Source: Amborella trichopoda
Taxonomy: Eukaryota > Streptophyta > Magnoliopsida > Amborellales > Amborellaceae
Direction: 5' to 3'
NCBI RefSeq assembly: GCF_000471905.2
Contig: NW_006499751.1
Location: forward strand, 4,373,461-4,437,460
DNA: 64,000 nt
Positions 1-12,844 of this stretch are shown here, one piece after another. The translations under genes and the position numbers were made by a program. How positions within the stretch are numbered: position 1 is the stretch's first letter; the number at the start of each line of letters is the position of its first letter. Below the pieces are notes generated by a model that did not search any database, had not been told where the DNA came from, and was given only the letters and a program-made list of their open reading frames with translations.

Positions 1-3000
1 TACTTAATGATAAAGATATCACAAAAAATAACTTTTTTTTTAAAAAACGGACTACAAAATTAGAAAGTCCACCCTTCACAATTATCTCTATCTTTAACCT
101 TTGTAATTTTGAGGGGCTGTTAACTCTCTCTAGTGTTAACAGTCCTTTAAAATACAAAGGTTAAAGTCAGAAGGGGTTGTGATGGGTATGTTTATCAAAA
201 GGATCATTACTTTTTGTTTAAATTTTTTTTTATAATTGGTAAATTAACCATTAAAGCAAGGGGAAATTTTAAATTTTTATAAAAGTACAATGGCATTTTG
301 GAAGTTAGCGTCCTGGAATTTTATTTGTAGAGTGCCATTGTCTTTTTGTAAAAATTTTCACTCTTATGGTGATGACAAAACTATCCCTTATCATATAGTA
401 ATATTTATAAAATTGCCCTTACTTAATGATGAAGATATCACAAAAAGTAACTTTTTATAAAACATAGACTACAAAATTGGTAAATCCACCCTTTACAACT
501 TTCTCTATCTTTAACCTTTGTAATTTGAAGGGTGGTGAGGTTTAGATTATCCCTTAGTGATAGGGTTTGTCTAGAGTTAACAACCCCTCAAAATACAAAG
601 GTTAAAGCCAGAAAGGGTTGTGATGGGTCCGTTTATAGAAAGATCTTACTTTTTGTTTAAAAAATTATTTTAATAGGAAACATAAACATTGGCAATTTTG
701 AAATTTTTATAGAAGTATAATGGCATTTTGGAAATTGGTGTCCTAGAATTTTTTTTGTAGAGTGCCCTTGTCTTTAAGTAAAAATTTTAACATTACCCTA
801 TTTGGAGATGACAAAATTACCCCTTGTTTGTAATTTGAATAAATTGTCATTGCTTAATGATTAAGAAATCACCAATTTAGTAAATCCTCCCTTCACAACT
901 TTCTCTATCTTTAACTTTTGTAATTTGAAGAGTGGTAAAGTTTAGATTATTCCTTAGTGATAGGGTTTGCTTAGAGTTAACAACCCCTTAACGTACAAAG
1001 GTTAATGTTAGAAGGGATTATTATTGGTGTGTTTATCAAAAAGATCATTATTTTTTTTAAAAAAATAATTTTAATAAGTAACTTAACCATTAAGCAAGGG
1101 AAAATTTGAAATTTTTTAAAAAGTACAATAGTAACTTTGAAGTTAGTCTTCTGGAATTTTATTTATACAATGCCCTTGTATTTTAGTAAATATTTCAACT
1201 TTACCCTTGATGGAGATGACAAACATACCTCTTGTCTTGTAGTAATATTTAAAAAATTACACTTAATTGATGATGAAAATATCACAAAAAGTAACTTCTT
1301 TTTAAAAAATAGAGTACAAAATTAGTAAATCCACCCTTCACAACTCTCTTTATCTTTAACCTTTATAATTTGAAGGGTTGTGAAGTTTTGATTTACCCTT
1401 AGTGATAGGGTTTGTCTAGAGTTAACAACCCCTCAAACTACAAAGGTTAAAGTTAGTAGGGGCTGTCAAGGGTGTGTTTTTCAAAGAGATCATTACTTTT
1501 TGTTAAAAAATTATTTAATAGGTAACATAACGATTAAGAAAGGGCAAATTTGAATTTTTTACAAAAGTACAATGGCATTTTGGAAGTTAGTGTTTGGAAA
1601 TTTTATTGGTAGAGTGCCCATGACTTTAAGTAAAAATTTCATCATTACCCTTTATGGAGATGACAAAAATACCTTTTGTCTTGTAGTAATATTATCCAAA
1701 TTACCATTAATTAATGATGAAGATATCACAAAAAGAAATTTTTTTATAAAAATAGACTACAAAGTTGGTAAATCCACCTACTACAACTCTCTCGATTTTT
1801 AGCCTTTACAATTTGAAGGGTCGTGAAGTTTAGATTATACCTTAGTGATAGGGTTTTCCTAGAGTTAACAACCCCTCAAAATACAAAGGTTAAAGATAGA
1901 AGTGGTTGTGATGGGTGTGTTTGTAAAAAAGATCATTAGTTTTTGTTTGAAAAATTATTTTAATAGGTAATTTAACCATTATGCAAGGGAAAATTTGAAA
2001 TTTTTACAAAAGTACAATGGTGTTTTGGAAGTTAGTGTCTTGGAATTTTATTTATAGAGCGTCCAAGTCTTCTAGTAAAAATTTCAAAATTATCTTTTTT
2101 GGAGATGACAAAAATACCCCTGGTTTTGTAGTAATAATGATAAAATTACCCTTACTTAATGATGAAAATATCACAAAAAGTAATTTTTTTTAAAAAAATA
2201 GACTACAAAATTATTAAATCCATGCTTCACAACTCTCTCTATCTTTTTAGCCTTTGTAATTTGAAGGGTTGTGAAGTTTAGATTATCCCTTAGTGATAGA
2301 GTTTGTCTAGAGTTAACAATCCCTTGAAGTACAAAGGTTAAAAGTTAGAAGGGGTGTTGATGGGTGTGTTTATCAAAAAGATTATTACTTTTTGTTTGAA
2401 AAATTATTTTAATTTGTAACTTAACCAATAAGGAAGAGCAAATTTGAAATTTTTACAAAAGTACAATTGCATTTTGGAAGTTAGTGTTCAGGAATTTTAT
2501 TTGTAGAGTGCCCTTGTCGTTTAGTAAAAATTTCAACTTTACCCTTTATGGAGATAACAAAGTACCCCTTATCTTGTAGTAATATTTACAAAATAGACCT
2601 TACTTAATGATGAAGGTATTTTAGACTTTGTAATTTGAAAGGTTGTGAAGTTTAGATTATACATTAGTGATAGGATTTGTCTAAAGCTAACAACCCCTGA
2701 AAATACAAATGTTAAAGCTAGAAGGAGTTGTGATGGGTGTGTTTATCATAAAGATAATTAGTTTTGTTTAAAAAATTATTTTAAAAGGTAATTGATCCAT
2801 TAGGTAAGGGCAAATTTCAAATTTTTACAAAAGTACAACGGCATTTTGGAAGTTAGTGTCCTGAAATTTTATTTGTAGACTACAAATTTCAAAATTACCC
2901 TTTTTGGAATAACAAAAATTCCCCTTTTCTTGTTATAATATTAATAAAATTTCCCTTACTTTGATGAAGATATCGCAAAAAGCAACTTTTTTAAAAAATA

Positions 3001-5833
3001 GACTACAAAACTAGAAAATCCATGCTTCACAACTCTCTCTATCTTTAACCTTTGTATTATGAAGAATTGTGAAGTTTAGCTTATCCTTTAGTGATAGGGT
3101 TTGTCTGGAGTTAATAACACGTCAAAGTACAAAGGTTAAAGTTAGAAGGGGTTGTGATGGATGTGTTTATCAAAACGATCATTGCCTTTTATTTAAAAAA
3201 TTATTTTAATAGGTAATTTAACCATTAAGCATATGTAAATTTTAAATTTTTACAAAAGTACAATGACATTTTAGAAGTTAGTGCCTTGGAATTTTATTTA
3301 TAGAGTGCCATTGTCTTTTAGTAAAAATTTGATATTTACCCTTTATGGAGATGACAAAAGTACCTCTTATCTTATTTTAATATTTACAAAATTGCTCTTA
3401 CTTAATGACAAAGATATCACAAAAAGTAAATTTTTTGAAAAAATAGACTACAAAATTAGTAAACCCACTCTTCACCACTCTCTTTATCTTTTAACCTTTG
3501 GAATTTGAAGGGTCATGAAGTTTAGATTATCCCTTAGTGATAGGGTTTGCCTAGAGTTAACAATCCCTCAAAATACAAAGGCTAAAGTTAGAAGAGGTTG
3601 TGATGGGTGTGTTTATAAAAAAGATCATTACTTTTAGTTTAAAAAATTCATTTAATAGGTAATTTAACCATTAAGCAATAGCAAATTTGATATTTTTACA
3701 AAAGTACAATAGCATTTTGAAACTTAGTGATCTGGAATTATGTTAATAGTGTGCTTGTCTTTTATAAAAATTTCAACTTTATCCTTTATGGAAATGACAA
3801 AAGTACCCCTTATCTTGTAGTAATATTTAAAAAATTATCCATACTTATTGATGAAGAAATCATAAAAAATAACTTTTTTTAAAAAAATAAACTACAAAAT
3901 AAGTAAATCCACTCTTCACAACTCTCTCTATCTTCAAACCTTCGCAATTTGAAGGGTTGTGAAGTTTATAATATCCCTTAGTGATAGGGTTGTCTAAAGT
4001 TAACGACCCCTCAAATACAAAGGTTAAAGTTAAAAGGGGTTGTGATGGGTTTGTTTCTCCAAAATATCATTACTTTTTATCTAAACAATTATTTTAATAG
4101 GTAATTTAACCAGTAAATACGGGCAAATTTGAAATTTTTTAGAAATGTACAGCTGCGTTGTGGAAGTTAGTGTCTTGGAATTTTATTTGTAGAGTGCCTT
4201 AATCTTTTTGTAAAAATTTCAGCTTTAACTTTAATGGAGATGACAGAAGTTTCCCTACTCTTGTTGTAATATAACAAATTGCCCTTACTTAATGAAGAAG
4301 ATATTACAAAAAGTAACTGTTAAAAAACAATAGACTACAAAATTAGTAAATCCACCCTTCCCAACGCTCTAACCTTTATAATTTGAAGGGTTTCAAAGTT
4401 TAGATTATCCCTTAATGATAGGGTTTGTCTAGAGTTAACAACCCCTCAAAATATAAAGGGTAAAGTTAGAAGGGGTTGTGATGGGTGTCTTTTTCAAAAC
4501 AATCGTTACTTTTTGTTTAAAAAATTATTTTTAACAGGTAACTTAAGCATTAAGCAATGGCAAATTTGAAATTTTTACAATAGTACAATGACAATTTTGA
4601 AGTTAGTGTCCTAGAAATTTAGTTGTAGAGTGCCCTTGTCTTTTAATAAAAATTTCAACTTTACCCTTGATGGAGATGATAAAAGTACCCCTGTGTCTTG
4701 TAGTAATGTTATAAAATTGCCCTTGCTTAATGGTAAAAATATCACATAAATAACTTTTTTTTAAAAAATAGACTACAAATTTATTAAATCTACCGTTCAC
4801 AACTCTCTCTATCTTTAAACTAATGTAATTTAATGGGTTGTGAAGTTTATATTATCCGTTAGTGATAAGGTTGTCTAGAGTTAACAACCCTTCAAAATAC
4901 AACGGTTAAAGTTAGAAGAGGTTGTGATGGGCGTGTTTATCAAAAACATCTTTACCTTTTGTTTAGAAAAGTTATTTAAATAGGTAACTTAACCAACGAC
5001 AAATTTGAAATTTTTACAAAAGTTCAATGGCATTTTGGAAATTAGTATTTTGGAATTTTATTTGTAGAGTGCTCTTGTCTGTTAGTAAAAATTTTAACTT
5101 TGCCCATTATGGAGATGATAAAACCTTGTGTTGTAGTAATGTTTACAAAATTACCCTTACTTAATGATGAAGATATCATAAAAAGTAACTTTTTTAAAAA
5201 AATAGATTACAAAATTAGTAAATCCACCCTTCACAACCCCTCAAAATATCTCTTAGTGATTGGGTTTGTCTAAAGTTAACAACCCCTCAAAATATAAATG
5301 TTAGAGTTAGAAAGGGTTAGGATGGATGTGTTTATCAAAAAGATTATTACTTTTTATTTAACAAACTTATTTTAATTGGTAACTTAACCATTAAGTAATG
5401 GCAAATTTTAAATTTTTACAAAAGTACAACGGCATTTTGAAATTTATTGTCCTAGAATTTTATTTTTAGAGTGCCCTTGTCTTTTATTAAAAAATTCAAC
5501 TTTAGCCTTTATGAAGATGAAAAAAGTACCTCTTGTCGTGTAGTAATATTTACAAAATTTCCCTTACTTAATGATGAAGATATCACAAAAAGTATGGGTA
5601 AATTTGAAATTTTTACAAAATTACAATTGTATTTTGGAAATTAGTGTCCTGGAATTTTATTTGTAGAGTGCCCTTGTCTTTTAGTAAAAATTTCAACTTT
5701 ACTTTTTATGGAGATGGCAAAAGTACTCCTTTTTTTGTAGTAATATTTACAAAATTTCCCTTACCTAATGATGAAGATATCACAAAAAGTAACTTTTTTT
5801 AAAAAAATAGACTACAAAATTAGTAAATCCACC
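1..5833. repeat. Satellite array, left block (about 445-bp monomer)
   Basis: About thirteen head-to-tail monomers. The landmark GAGTTAACAACCCCTC recurs near 573, 973, 1418, 1861, 2308, 2691, 3104, 3552, 4000 and 4437, so the usual spacing is 443-448 bp, with shorter steps where a monomer has an internal deletion. Each monomer carries, in order, the AAGGTTAAAGTTAGAAGGGG block, an A/T-rich stretch, TTGAAATTTTTACAAAAG, a GTGCCCTTGTCTTTTAG block, GGAGATGACAAAAGTACC, GATGAAGATATCACAAA and TCTTTAACCTTTGTAATTTG. Monomers differ from one another by roughly 10-20 percent by eye. The block stops inside a monomer where retroelement 1 begins. A junction near 5593 fuses two monomers with the dyad missing, like the composite monomers of the right array. 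No host gene is visible. Confidence 0.95.
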
Positions 5834-7210
5834 TGTTTGAACATATTTTTTAGCACCTTGGTAGGAAGCAAGTCAATAAAGCCTACAAAACAGTGGAAAT
5901 TCCCGACAGTCTTAGAATGGTCCCAAAATTAGTTAATATCTTAATCAGTACTTCAAAAGACCACCTGCCAAGTTTCATCGCGATCAGACATGTCTAAGGC
6001 AGTGGACTCAAAGAAACAATTTCAACGAAATCGGTCTCTAGCACCATGAAATAGACCTTGTAACTAGAGCCATACTTTTTGTGCCTCAAATAGCTATGGG
6101 ACCACCACCATTAGATTCGGCACGGACGAAAACCTCTATGGGTCATGTTTCGACTTAATCGGGTACTCTAAGACAAAGTTGTGGGAAAAAATACCGAAAA
6201 TGGGTGGGCCACACACTATTCCTGTATGGCCTCATTGCATCAAGACAACATTAAAGGTGGCTGCTTTTACAGCCACAGGCAATTAATTTTGGGACCCACA
6301 TCTCACTCGTTCCACTTCGAATTGCTCCCAAATTTGGTGAGCATGTTTGTCTCATCAAGATGAATGATTCGATATATAGCACGCCCCATGACGATACCCG
6401 AGCGTAAAGAAAAGCTAGAGAGAAGTTGCTGATCCGTGAAGAAAGTGTAGGAAATTCAGCAGCGTCGTGCCTCCCTCGAGCGGCCAAATCACTCCGCTCG
6501 CGAGCCCGATCGACCCAAGACCAATTTCATTACGGGCGTAAGGTCTCGGGCCATCGCAGACTCGAACCCCGTACTTGATGAACGGTCAGATTATGCACAC
6601 AAAGCTGACGAATAGACTGAAAATTCTGTCGCCGGAATCTTTGAATATGGCCAAAATTCCAAACTTGCAAAATCTTCGTTCGACCACATAATTGAGCTGC
6701 GTTTGGTGCCCCGTAATCGTAGCGGCATGCTCAGTGTGATTCAGCAAAGAAAACATAGGAAAACAACATGGAACGACCACACAATCGATCCGAAGTTTTC
6801 AAGATTCATCCAAAATTCAAGTCTCATGATCATGGCTCAAAAACATGATTTATGGCTCGAAGTTGGTATCAAAATGATCGACATGCCGAGCCCTACAAGA
6901 AAACAATAATCTTTCAATCAAACGGGTATCAGAACGACCCCGGGTTAGCCACGAAAGATCACGCAAGTTCTCGGGTAGCAGCAAGGACTATTATGGAATT
7001 CCATGCATTGTTAGGCAGGGGCAAAAACAGTCCTTTTGCACTAATTTTTAGATTTTCTTTAAATTCAATTAAATTGTAATTATCTTCAATTTTAGGTATT
7101 TTTTGGCATACACCATGTTTTAGCCCAATTTTATATAAACAGGCACTGCCTCATTATACGAATGATGGATTCATTTTTCTTGGATCAATCAATAAAATTA
7201 TGATTTTTTC
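5834..7210 (+). other. Retroelement 1: 5' LTR-like segment
   Basis: A unique, less AT-rich segment that begins TGTTTGAACATATT at the satellite junction and ends around a TATA box and a poly(A) signal. This is the arrangement expected of U3 and R of an LTR. The LTR's inner end cannot be fixed because there is no second LTR in the window to compare, and I found no convincing primer-binding site downstream. The true LTR may extend into the CT-rich repeats. Short open frames on both strands here show no domain I recognise. Confidence 0.5.
7131..7197 (+). promoter_or_regulatory. Retroelement 1: TATA box and poly(A) signal of the LTR
   Basis: TATATAAAC lies at 7132-7140 and AATAAAA at 7191-7197, about 55 bp apart and in plus orientation. 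A TATA box followed closely by a poly(A) signal is typical of the U3/R boundary of plant LTRs, and it supports reading the left end as an LTR. Confidence 0.5.
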
Positions 7211-7214
7211 TTGA

Positions 7215-8150
7215 GCTTGTGGGTACGTCTTGGAGAGAGAGAGAGGAGAGAGAAGAAAAGGGCCGGTACCCTTCGAGCAGGTAACTTTCTCTCTTCTCCC
7301 TTCTTTCTCTCTGCTCCCCTCTTTCTCTCTCCTCCCTTCTTTCACATCTCTATCTCTCTCTTCTTCTCATCTCTATCTCTTTCTCTCTCTTCTTCTCATC
7401 TCTATCTATTTCTCTCTCTTCTTCTCATCTCTATCTCTCTTTTCTCTCTCATATTCTTTCATTCCTAGCACCGGGTGGAGTTTTCTCTCTTATCTTCTTT
7501 CATTCCCAGCATCGAGTGGGGTTTTCTCTCTCCTCTTCTTTCATTCCCAGCGTCGGGCGGGGTTTTCCCTCTCCGCTTCTTTCATTCCCAGCGCCGGTTG
7601 GATTTCTCTCTCTTCTCTTCTTTCATAGTTGGTGAAGCCTAGCGCCGGTTGGATTTATTTCTCGTCTCTTTTGTTACAGTGGCAAAGCCTAACGCCGGTT
7701 GGATTTCTCTCTTCTCTTCTTTCACAGTCCGCAAAGCCTAGCGCCGACTCGATCTCTCTCTCTTGCTTCTCTCCCATCACAACCGGCGCAAGCCTAGCGC
7801 CTGCTGGTTTTCTCCTTCTCTTCTCTTCTGTCACAGTCGGTGAAGCCTAACGCCGGCTGGATTTCTCTTCTTCTTCTGACACAGTTGGTGAAGCCTAGTG
7901 TCGACTGTATTTTCTCTCTCCTCTGTATAACACAGTCAGCAAAGCCTAGTGCCGACAACATTTTCTCTCTCTTCCTTCTAGCGCAGTTGGTAATGCTTAG
8001 CGCCGACTGCATCTGCCTTCCCTCTCTCTGTTTTATCCTCTCATACTCTTCTCTTCCTTTATTCCCCCTCCTTCCTTTTGTTCCCTTCTTCTCTTATTTC
8101 ATCATAACCATCATGCTACTACTCTTTCATTCGACTAAGAGGGATTGAGG
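7215..8150 (+). repeat. Retroelement 1: CT-rich tandem repeats
   Basis: First comes a (CT/TCTTCT)-rich low-complexity run at about 7215-7470. Then about ten degenerate tandem copies of a 45-65 bp unit follow, up to about 8010. Each unit has an AGCCTAGCGCCGGTTGGATT core, a CT-rich arm, and a CACAGTCGGTGAA-type tail. The plus strand is strongly pyrimidine-biased. Long open frames here, rich in Ser, Leu and Phe, are a by-product of the composition. Confidence 0.8.
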
Positions 8151-9950
8151 TTAGCCTCTCATGGTAGTCCTGTCGTCTAGCCATAATGTTGTTGTGCTAG
8201 GATTACTTGGCCTGCTTTATTGTCACGACAGACTAATCATCGTGCCTAGCTAGTTAGTACTGCTTATGACGTCTAGTAGTAATCCTATGAGCCGAACTTA
8301 GTAACCGAGCCTGTTTTTCTACCACGTCAAGCCAATTACTCACCAGCTTAGTCACCACTCTATCCTCTCGCTTAATTGAATTCCTCTCCCCCCGGTCTTT
8401 CTTCTCTTCTTCTTTTTGAATGCGCATGATTGTGTACGTTCATAAAAAAGGAAAAAGGTGAGGTCTGACCCACCTGTCTTGTAACCTTTGTCATATATAT
8501 GTCTCATTGCAGAAAATAAGAGGAATGCAAGCCAAGGGAGGCGATTCTGAATTCGAGTGTCCCTGCATTCGAGAGTGTCCCTAGGGAATAAGTTCCTTTG
8601 ACTTGGTTCCCAACCATTCTTTTGAGAAAGTACCCCTTGTCTAGCTCCTAGGTCTTAACTTGAACAGCTGTGAGGTGGGACTTAAAGGTCCCTCACTCCC
8701 CATCTCCTCGCTCTGATGGAAATTCCACCAAGGTGCCCTGCATCGGCATCACTTCTATTGTCCCACACAGCATGCACCCAGCCACTGGCAAGTCACTGGC
8801 CGGTCGTGTTCCTAAGGTATGTCGGAAGGTTGCCAAGTCCCTTTTTGAAAAGGCAAACAAGCTACCATTGCTTCTATGGGTCATCATAGGGCTACCCCCC
8901 ACATTTTTGCACCATTGGTCTCTATCCCTAGAGGCTCAACACATCGAGGCGGAAACCCCACGGTCTCTACCCCTCACACACATCACAAGGCTTGTGGGTT
9001 ACCCACTCGAGTCATCATGCCAACCCGAGTACACAGGAGACGACCTCCTACTTTGCACACCCTGTAAGGGGCTAGCCTACACCTGTCATTGTACAGACAC
9101 CTGCTCGTAGATCCCAACCTCTTAGGGCCAGATCACTTGCGCGAGCTCAAGCTCACCCGCAGGTCTCCCGTAATCCTTCTTCAAGGGGTGCACACGTGTC
9201 TCCATCACAGATGCCCTCTCGCCATAGACTTGGACCTTCTCGTGACTCAATCCTGCTCTTGCCTACTCCTCCTTCATCAAGCAAGCACCTTTAGCCTTGG
9301 CACTCTAAGGTATTCCTCAAGAGTACCATTCTGAACCAGCCTCGTCACTTTGGTCATGTCTCTGGAGCCCACAAGAGAGCTCGGGAAAATGACCTGATGG
9401 AAGATCGAGTCCTTCATCCTCCCCGGCCCAGGAAGACTCCAATTCTTGGCTCTCATCCAATGTCGCACCTAATAGAGACAGCTCTCTCCTGTGCAAGAAA
9501 AGCTTACCACCCGTGACCTAGATCGTAGTTTTGACGCAAGGTCCATCAAAACCTCAAGGCTAAACACGATAGAGGTCTGTAAATTTTTACTAGGGAGGTG
9601 ATCAAGGTAGTCTAAACAACCAATTCTGACTACCCTCTTCACTTGAATCCCTTCTAACCCCTTCTGACGATGAAGCCTAAAGAAGAGTTCCATGCACTTT
9701 GTGCTATTGTTACTGTCATGGAAGAAGACCCAGCCCCTCAATAGCCACGGTCCCAAGACCGTCGAGAACCTGTCCAAACGCGATCAACATACAAGAGTCG
9801 AGCTCAGTTAGAGCATGTTGGCCCCCTGCTGATTGACCTACCACGTACAACCCATCAAGATCGCATCGGTTGCCACTAACGTTGACCTCTATAGAGAACG
9901 GTCAACGTAATGGTTGTAAGCGAGCCCGGTGATGCGTAGGAAGAGCGCAT
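8151..9950 (+). other. Retroelement 1: leader and upstream gag region
   Basis: Unique sequence of mixed composition between the CT-rich repeats and the gag core. Short open frames occur on both strands (for example 8670-9110 plus and 9469-9777 minus), but none shows a recognisable domain. The plus strand near 9.95 kb runs into sequence resembling the start of a Ty3/gypsy gag coiled region. I read this as the untranslated leader plus a decayed N-terminal gag or extra ORF1, as known in Ogre-like elements. The minus-strand frames are then antisense. Confidence 0.45.
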
Positions 9951-11480
9951 GAACAAGTTTGAGGATATGGTGCAGACGATGATGGAAAAGATTGATCGTA
10001 TCGACGGCGAACGCCAATCGTCTAACCATGAGGTCAATTCCCATCACTCTGATGGTGCACCTCCAGCCCCCTCCCTCTACTTCACAGGATAATTCTGTCC
10101 TTCATCCAGTCTCTCAAACAGATATTGACGCTAGGGTCACCCATAGCCTAAAGAAAAGACAAATCTCGGGGATACAAGGTGTGACGCCTTATCAAAGGCT
10201 ATATCAAGGTATGACGCCTTATCAAAGCCTAAAGAAGAGACAAATCCCCTACTATATTGATCAGGTCTCGTTTCCCTTAGATTGTAAGAAAGGAAAGTTT
10301 CCTTTATTCAACAAAACCACATCCCTAAACCAACATGTTGCCCACTTCCAGGCAGCATGTCGAGAAACAGCAGTTGACGGGAGACCTCTTCTTCGATAGT
10401 TCGCTGAGACCCTCGATGGCCCAGCATTCCAATGGTATGCCCGACTTCCTCCAAACTCAGTGCATACATGGGAAGAGATGGAGAAACTGTTCTATCAACG
10501 CTTCTATGAGATCGAGAGATAGGTTCAAACCATCGAACTTCTCACCCTAACTCAAGACCCCGATGAGCCCGTGGATCAGTTCATATCAAGATGGAGAAAC
10601 TTGGCTTCCCGCCATCCTAATCTTATGCCTGAGAAGAAAGCGGTCCAAACTTGCGTGCGGAACATGCGACCCATGATCACTCTGCATGTCGAGGCTCCTA
10701 ATCCGTCCTCCATGTCAGAGTTGATCTCTAAATCAGTTCGCATAGAAAGTTTGTCATGCCACCATAATGCGACAAGACAACCATCTACAAGTTCAGCAAA
10801 AACCTGTGGCAATGGTAACTCTCGGAATAACACACGGGGCAGCAAACAGAAAGGGGTAATCAGTGCAGCTATCATGGCCACTGATTCAAAGAAGGCTCCC
10901 TCCTAGACTCTGGACCTCTCTAAAGGGGTAATCACTACAAATGTAACACCTAGGTTGGCAAGCAACAACAGTCATACAATCGGGTAACCCCACCAGCCAA
11001 CCTTGATCGGGGTGATTATTTCACCAGGCATATGAACAAGGTCTATCCGTTCCAGAAGGAACCCATGCTGTTCCGGTTATTATTGGAACATAATATGATC
11101 CAGCTTCCAGAAACCAAGTTCCTTGAGCAGCCTGGCCTTGATACTCAGGCGAATTATTGTGCCTACCATCAGAGGATCAATCATCCTACAGATGACTGAT
11201 ACACGTTGAAAGATATTATCGTGGCCCTGATTCATAAGGGTCACATAAAGCTCAAAGACTTAAAGGAGGCCTTTGGGGCAGCCGAGGCCACCCATGCTGT
11301 AACCATCTAAGAGGAAGACGAAATGCCTGGTATCCTTTATGCCTTCTTCATCATAATGCTTCAAGAAGGCATAATCACACTGAAGCAGGCAAGGCAACCC
11401 CGTCGTCTTGCTGAGGGGACTGAGATTGTTGCTACCCGTACCATAAAATAAGAGGCCATTACCTGTCATAATGCATAAGT
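9951..11480 (+). pseudogene. Retroelement 1: gag fossil
   Basis: Gag builds the virus-like particle. The frame at 10571-10906 encodes a stretch beginning MDQFISRWRNLASRHPN, which matches the retrotransposon gag core (the conserved F-x-x-R-W pattern). Near 11.14-11.24 kb the Cys/His-type motif of Tat gag (C-x-Y-H ... LKD-x-I) is recognisable; the same motif appears in element 2 near 27.7 kb. Upstream, near 9.95-10.05 kb, is a short charged segment like the gag N-terminus. The region is broken at several places and is not a working gene. Confidence 0.7.
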
Positions 11481-12840
11481 TTCCTTGATATATTCATAAA
11501 GAAATGCGGGAGTGTTAAGAGTTTTACAAAATCCCTGTAAGTGATCCCCAAGTCATTCCTCTATTGAGGGAAAAACGTCTCACAGAGCAGGACCTTCCTA
11601 TCAATGACTCGGACTCCACCGAATTCTCGACTTCCCAGCCATGGATAGTCTACCATGGCTGAAGCAGGCTCTGGTCCATAAAGCGAGAAGCAGTTCGCCA
11701 AGCTAGAGCTATTCCCCAGCCCAGTGAGACGAATCACACCTCACCTTAGAAAACCAGAAAGAGACGGGCACCAAGGGCTGCACGTCAACTCACAGTTGAG
11801 CAGGAATTTCTCAGGCCTCTTCCTCTGCCAACTTTACTGGACTTCATCCCCGGCACGATCCTTCTTCCTTCTTTGTCTCTTCAAGAAGATGTTCCAATGC
11901 CATCTCTCACTCAGCACACGTCCAATGAGGGTGACGACGTTAAAAGCACTCCCCAACTGTCTAAGCAAGGGAAAGATCTAGAAGACTCCCTGCGCCCATC
12001 CAATTCTGGTGATGATGTAAAAAGGTGCCCAGATCGGTCTGATGAGGGCAACGACCTTAAAAGTCCCCCACCTTCTAACCCTTCTCCTCCTTCTTTTCCT
12101 ACTTCTCATTCTCCCTCTTCTACGTCCCCTGCTGGTACAACCTTGATATGTCCGGACCTCGAGGCTCTCGACCGAGAATTCGAAGGGATCAATATAAGCA
12201 AGAAGCAGTGGAAACAATTGAGAAAGAACCTGGCACAGGCAGCAGGATTTTTAACAGTTGCTGATGCCTTGGCAGCTAAAGCCAAGGCAGAGCCACCGTC
12301 TTCAAAGAAGCACAAGAAGTCGAAGCCAAAGAAACCCCAGTGGCCCCCTGAGCCTGACTTTGAGCAGAGACTGAGAAAGTCAAGGAGGCAAAGTTTCTAT
12401 TCTCAGGAAGCTTGCCATATGATACAAGTATGTGAAGAACCAGCTGGCTCGGAGCAAACACTCCAGGCATCCGTACAAATACCATGTTATTCGTACGAAG
12501 ACACTCTTCGTGTCACAATCACTCAACCTCAGTTTCCTGCTAACTGACCAAACAAGCTTCTCCAACCTGATGTGTTTTCTACATTTAGAGTTGACCTCTC
12601 TGTCACTCGATTCGAGAAAAATGCAGGAGGCATGACCAACCTTGGAGCCCTATCGGAGATAGTGATGCCAGGGCCATTGGTCTCCGTGCATGAAGTTGGT
12701 GAAAAGGCCTCTGAGAACAATGAGGAAGAATTGCAAGAAGTCCCTGAAGAATGAGAAGAAGGTGGTTAGGCCACAGCTGACGAACTCGAAGAAATAAATC
12801 TTGGAGACGAGGTGGATCCCAGACCCACTTTCATTTAAGC
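11481..12840 (+). other. Retroelement 1: degenerate gag-to-RT interval
   Basis: This interval should hold the aspartic protease and the linker before RT. I could not recognise the protease active-site motif. The one longish open frame (11873-12547, 224 residues) is Ser/Pro/Lys-rich: its middle has a run of Ser/Pro (about residues 65-85), followed by a lysine-rich stretch. It looks like the hydrophilic linker of Tat polyproteins and not a folded enzyme. Overlapping minus-strand frames are shadows. Confidence 0.5.
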
Positions 12841-12844
12841 GAAT

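Noticed and set aside
1137-5000. Short open frames in the left satellite as host genes
   Set aside because: They repeat the same peptide in successive monomers, break in neighbours, and similar frames exist on the opposite strand. There is no domain, intron signal or promoter.
7211-7850. Ser/Leu/Phe-rich open frames (85, 132 and 73 residues)
   Set aside because: They lie in CT-rich tandem repeats, where TCT/CTC/TTC codons give long open frames in several phases without coding meaning.
9277-9777. Two minus-strand frames of 63 and 102 residues
   Set aside because: They are antisense to the leader/gag part of retroelement 1 and show no recognisable domain.
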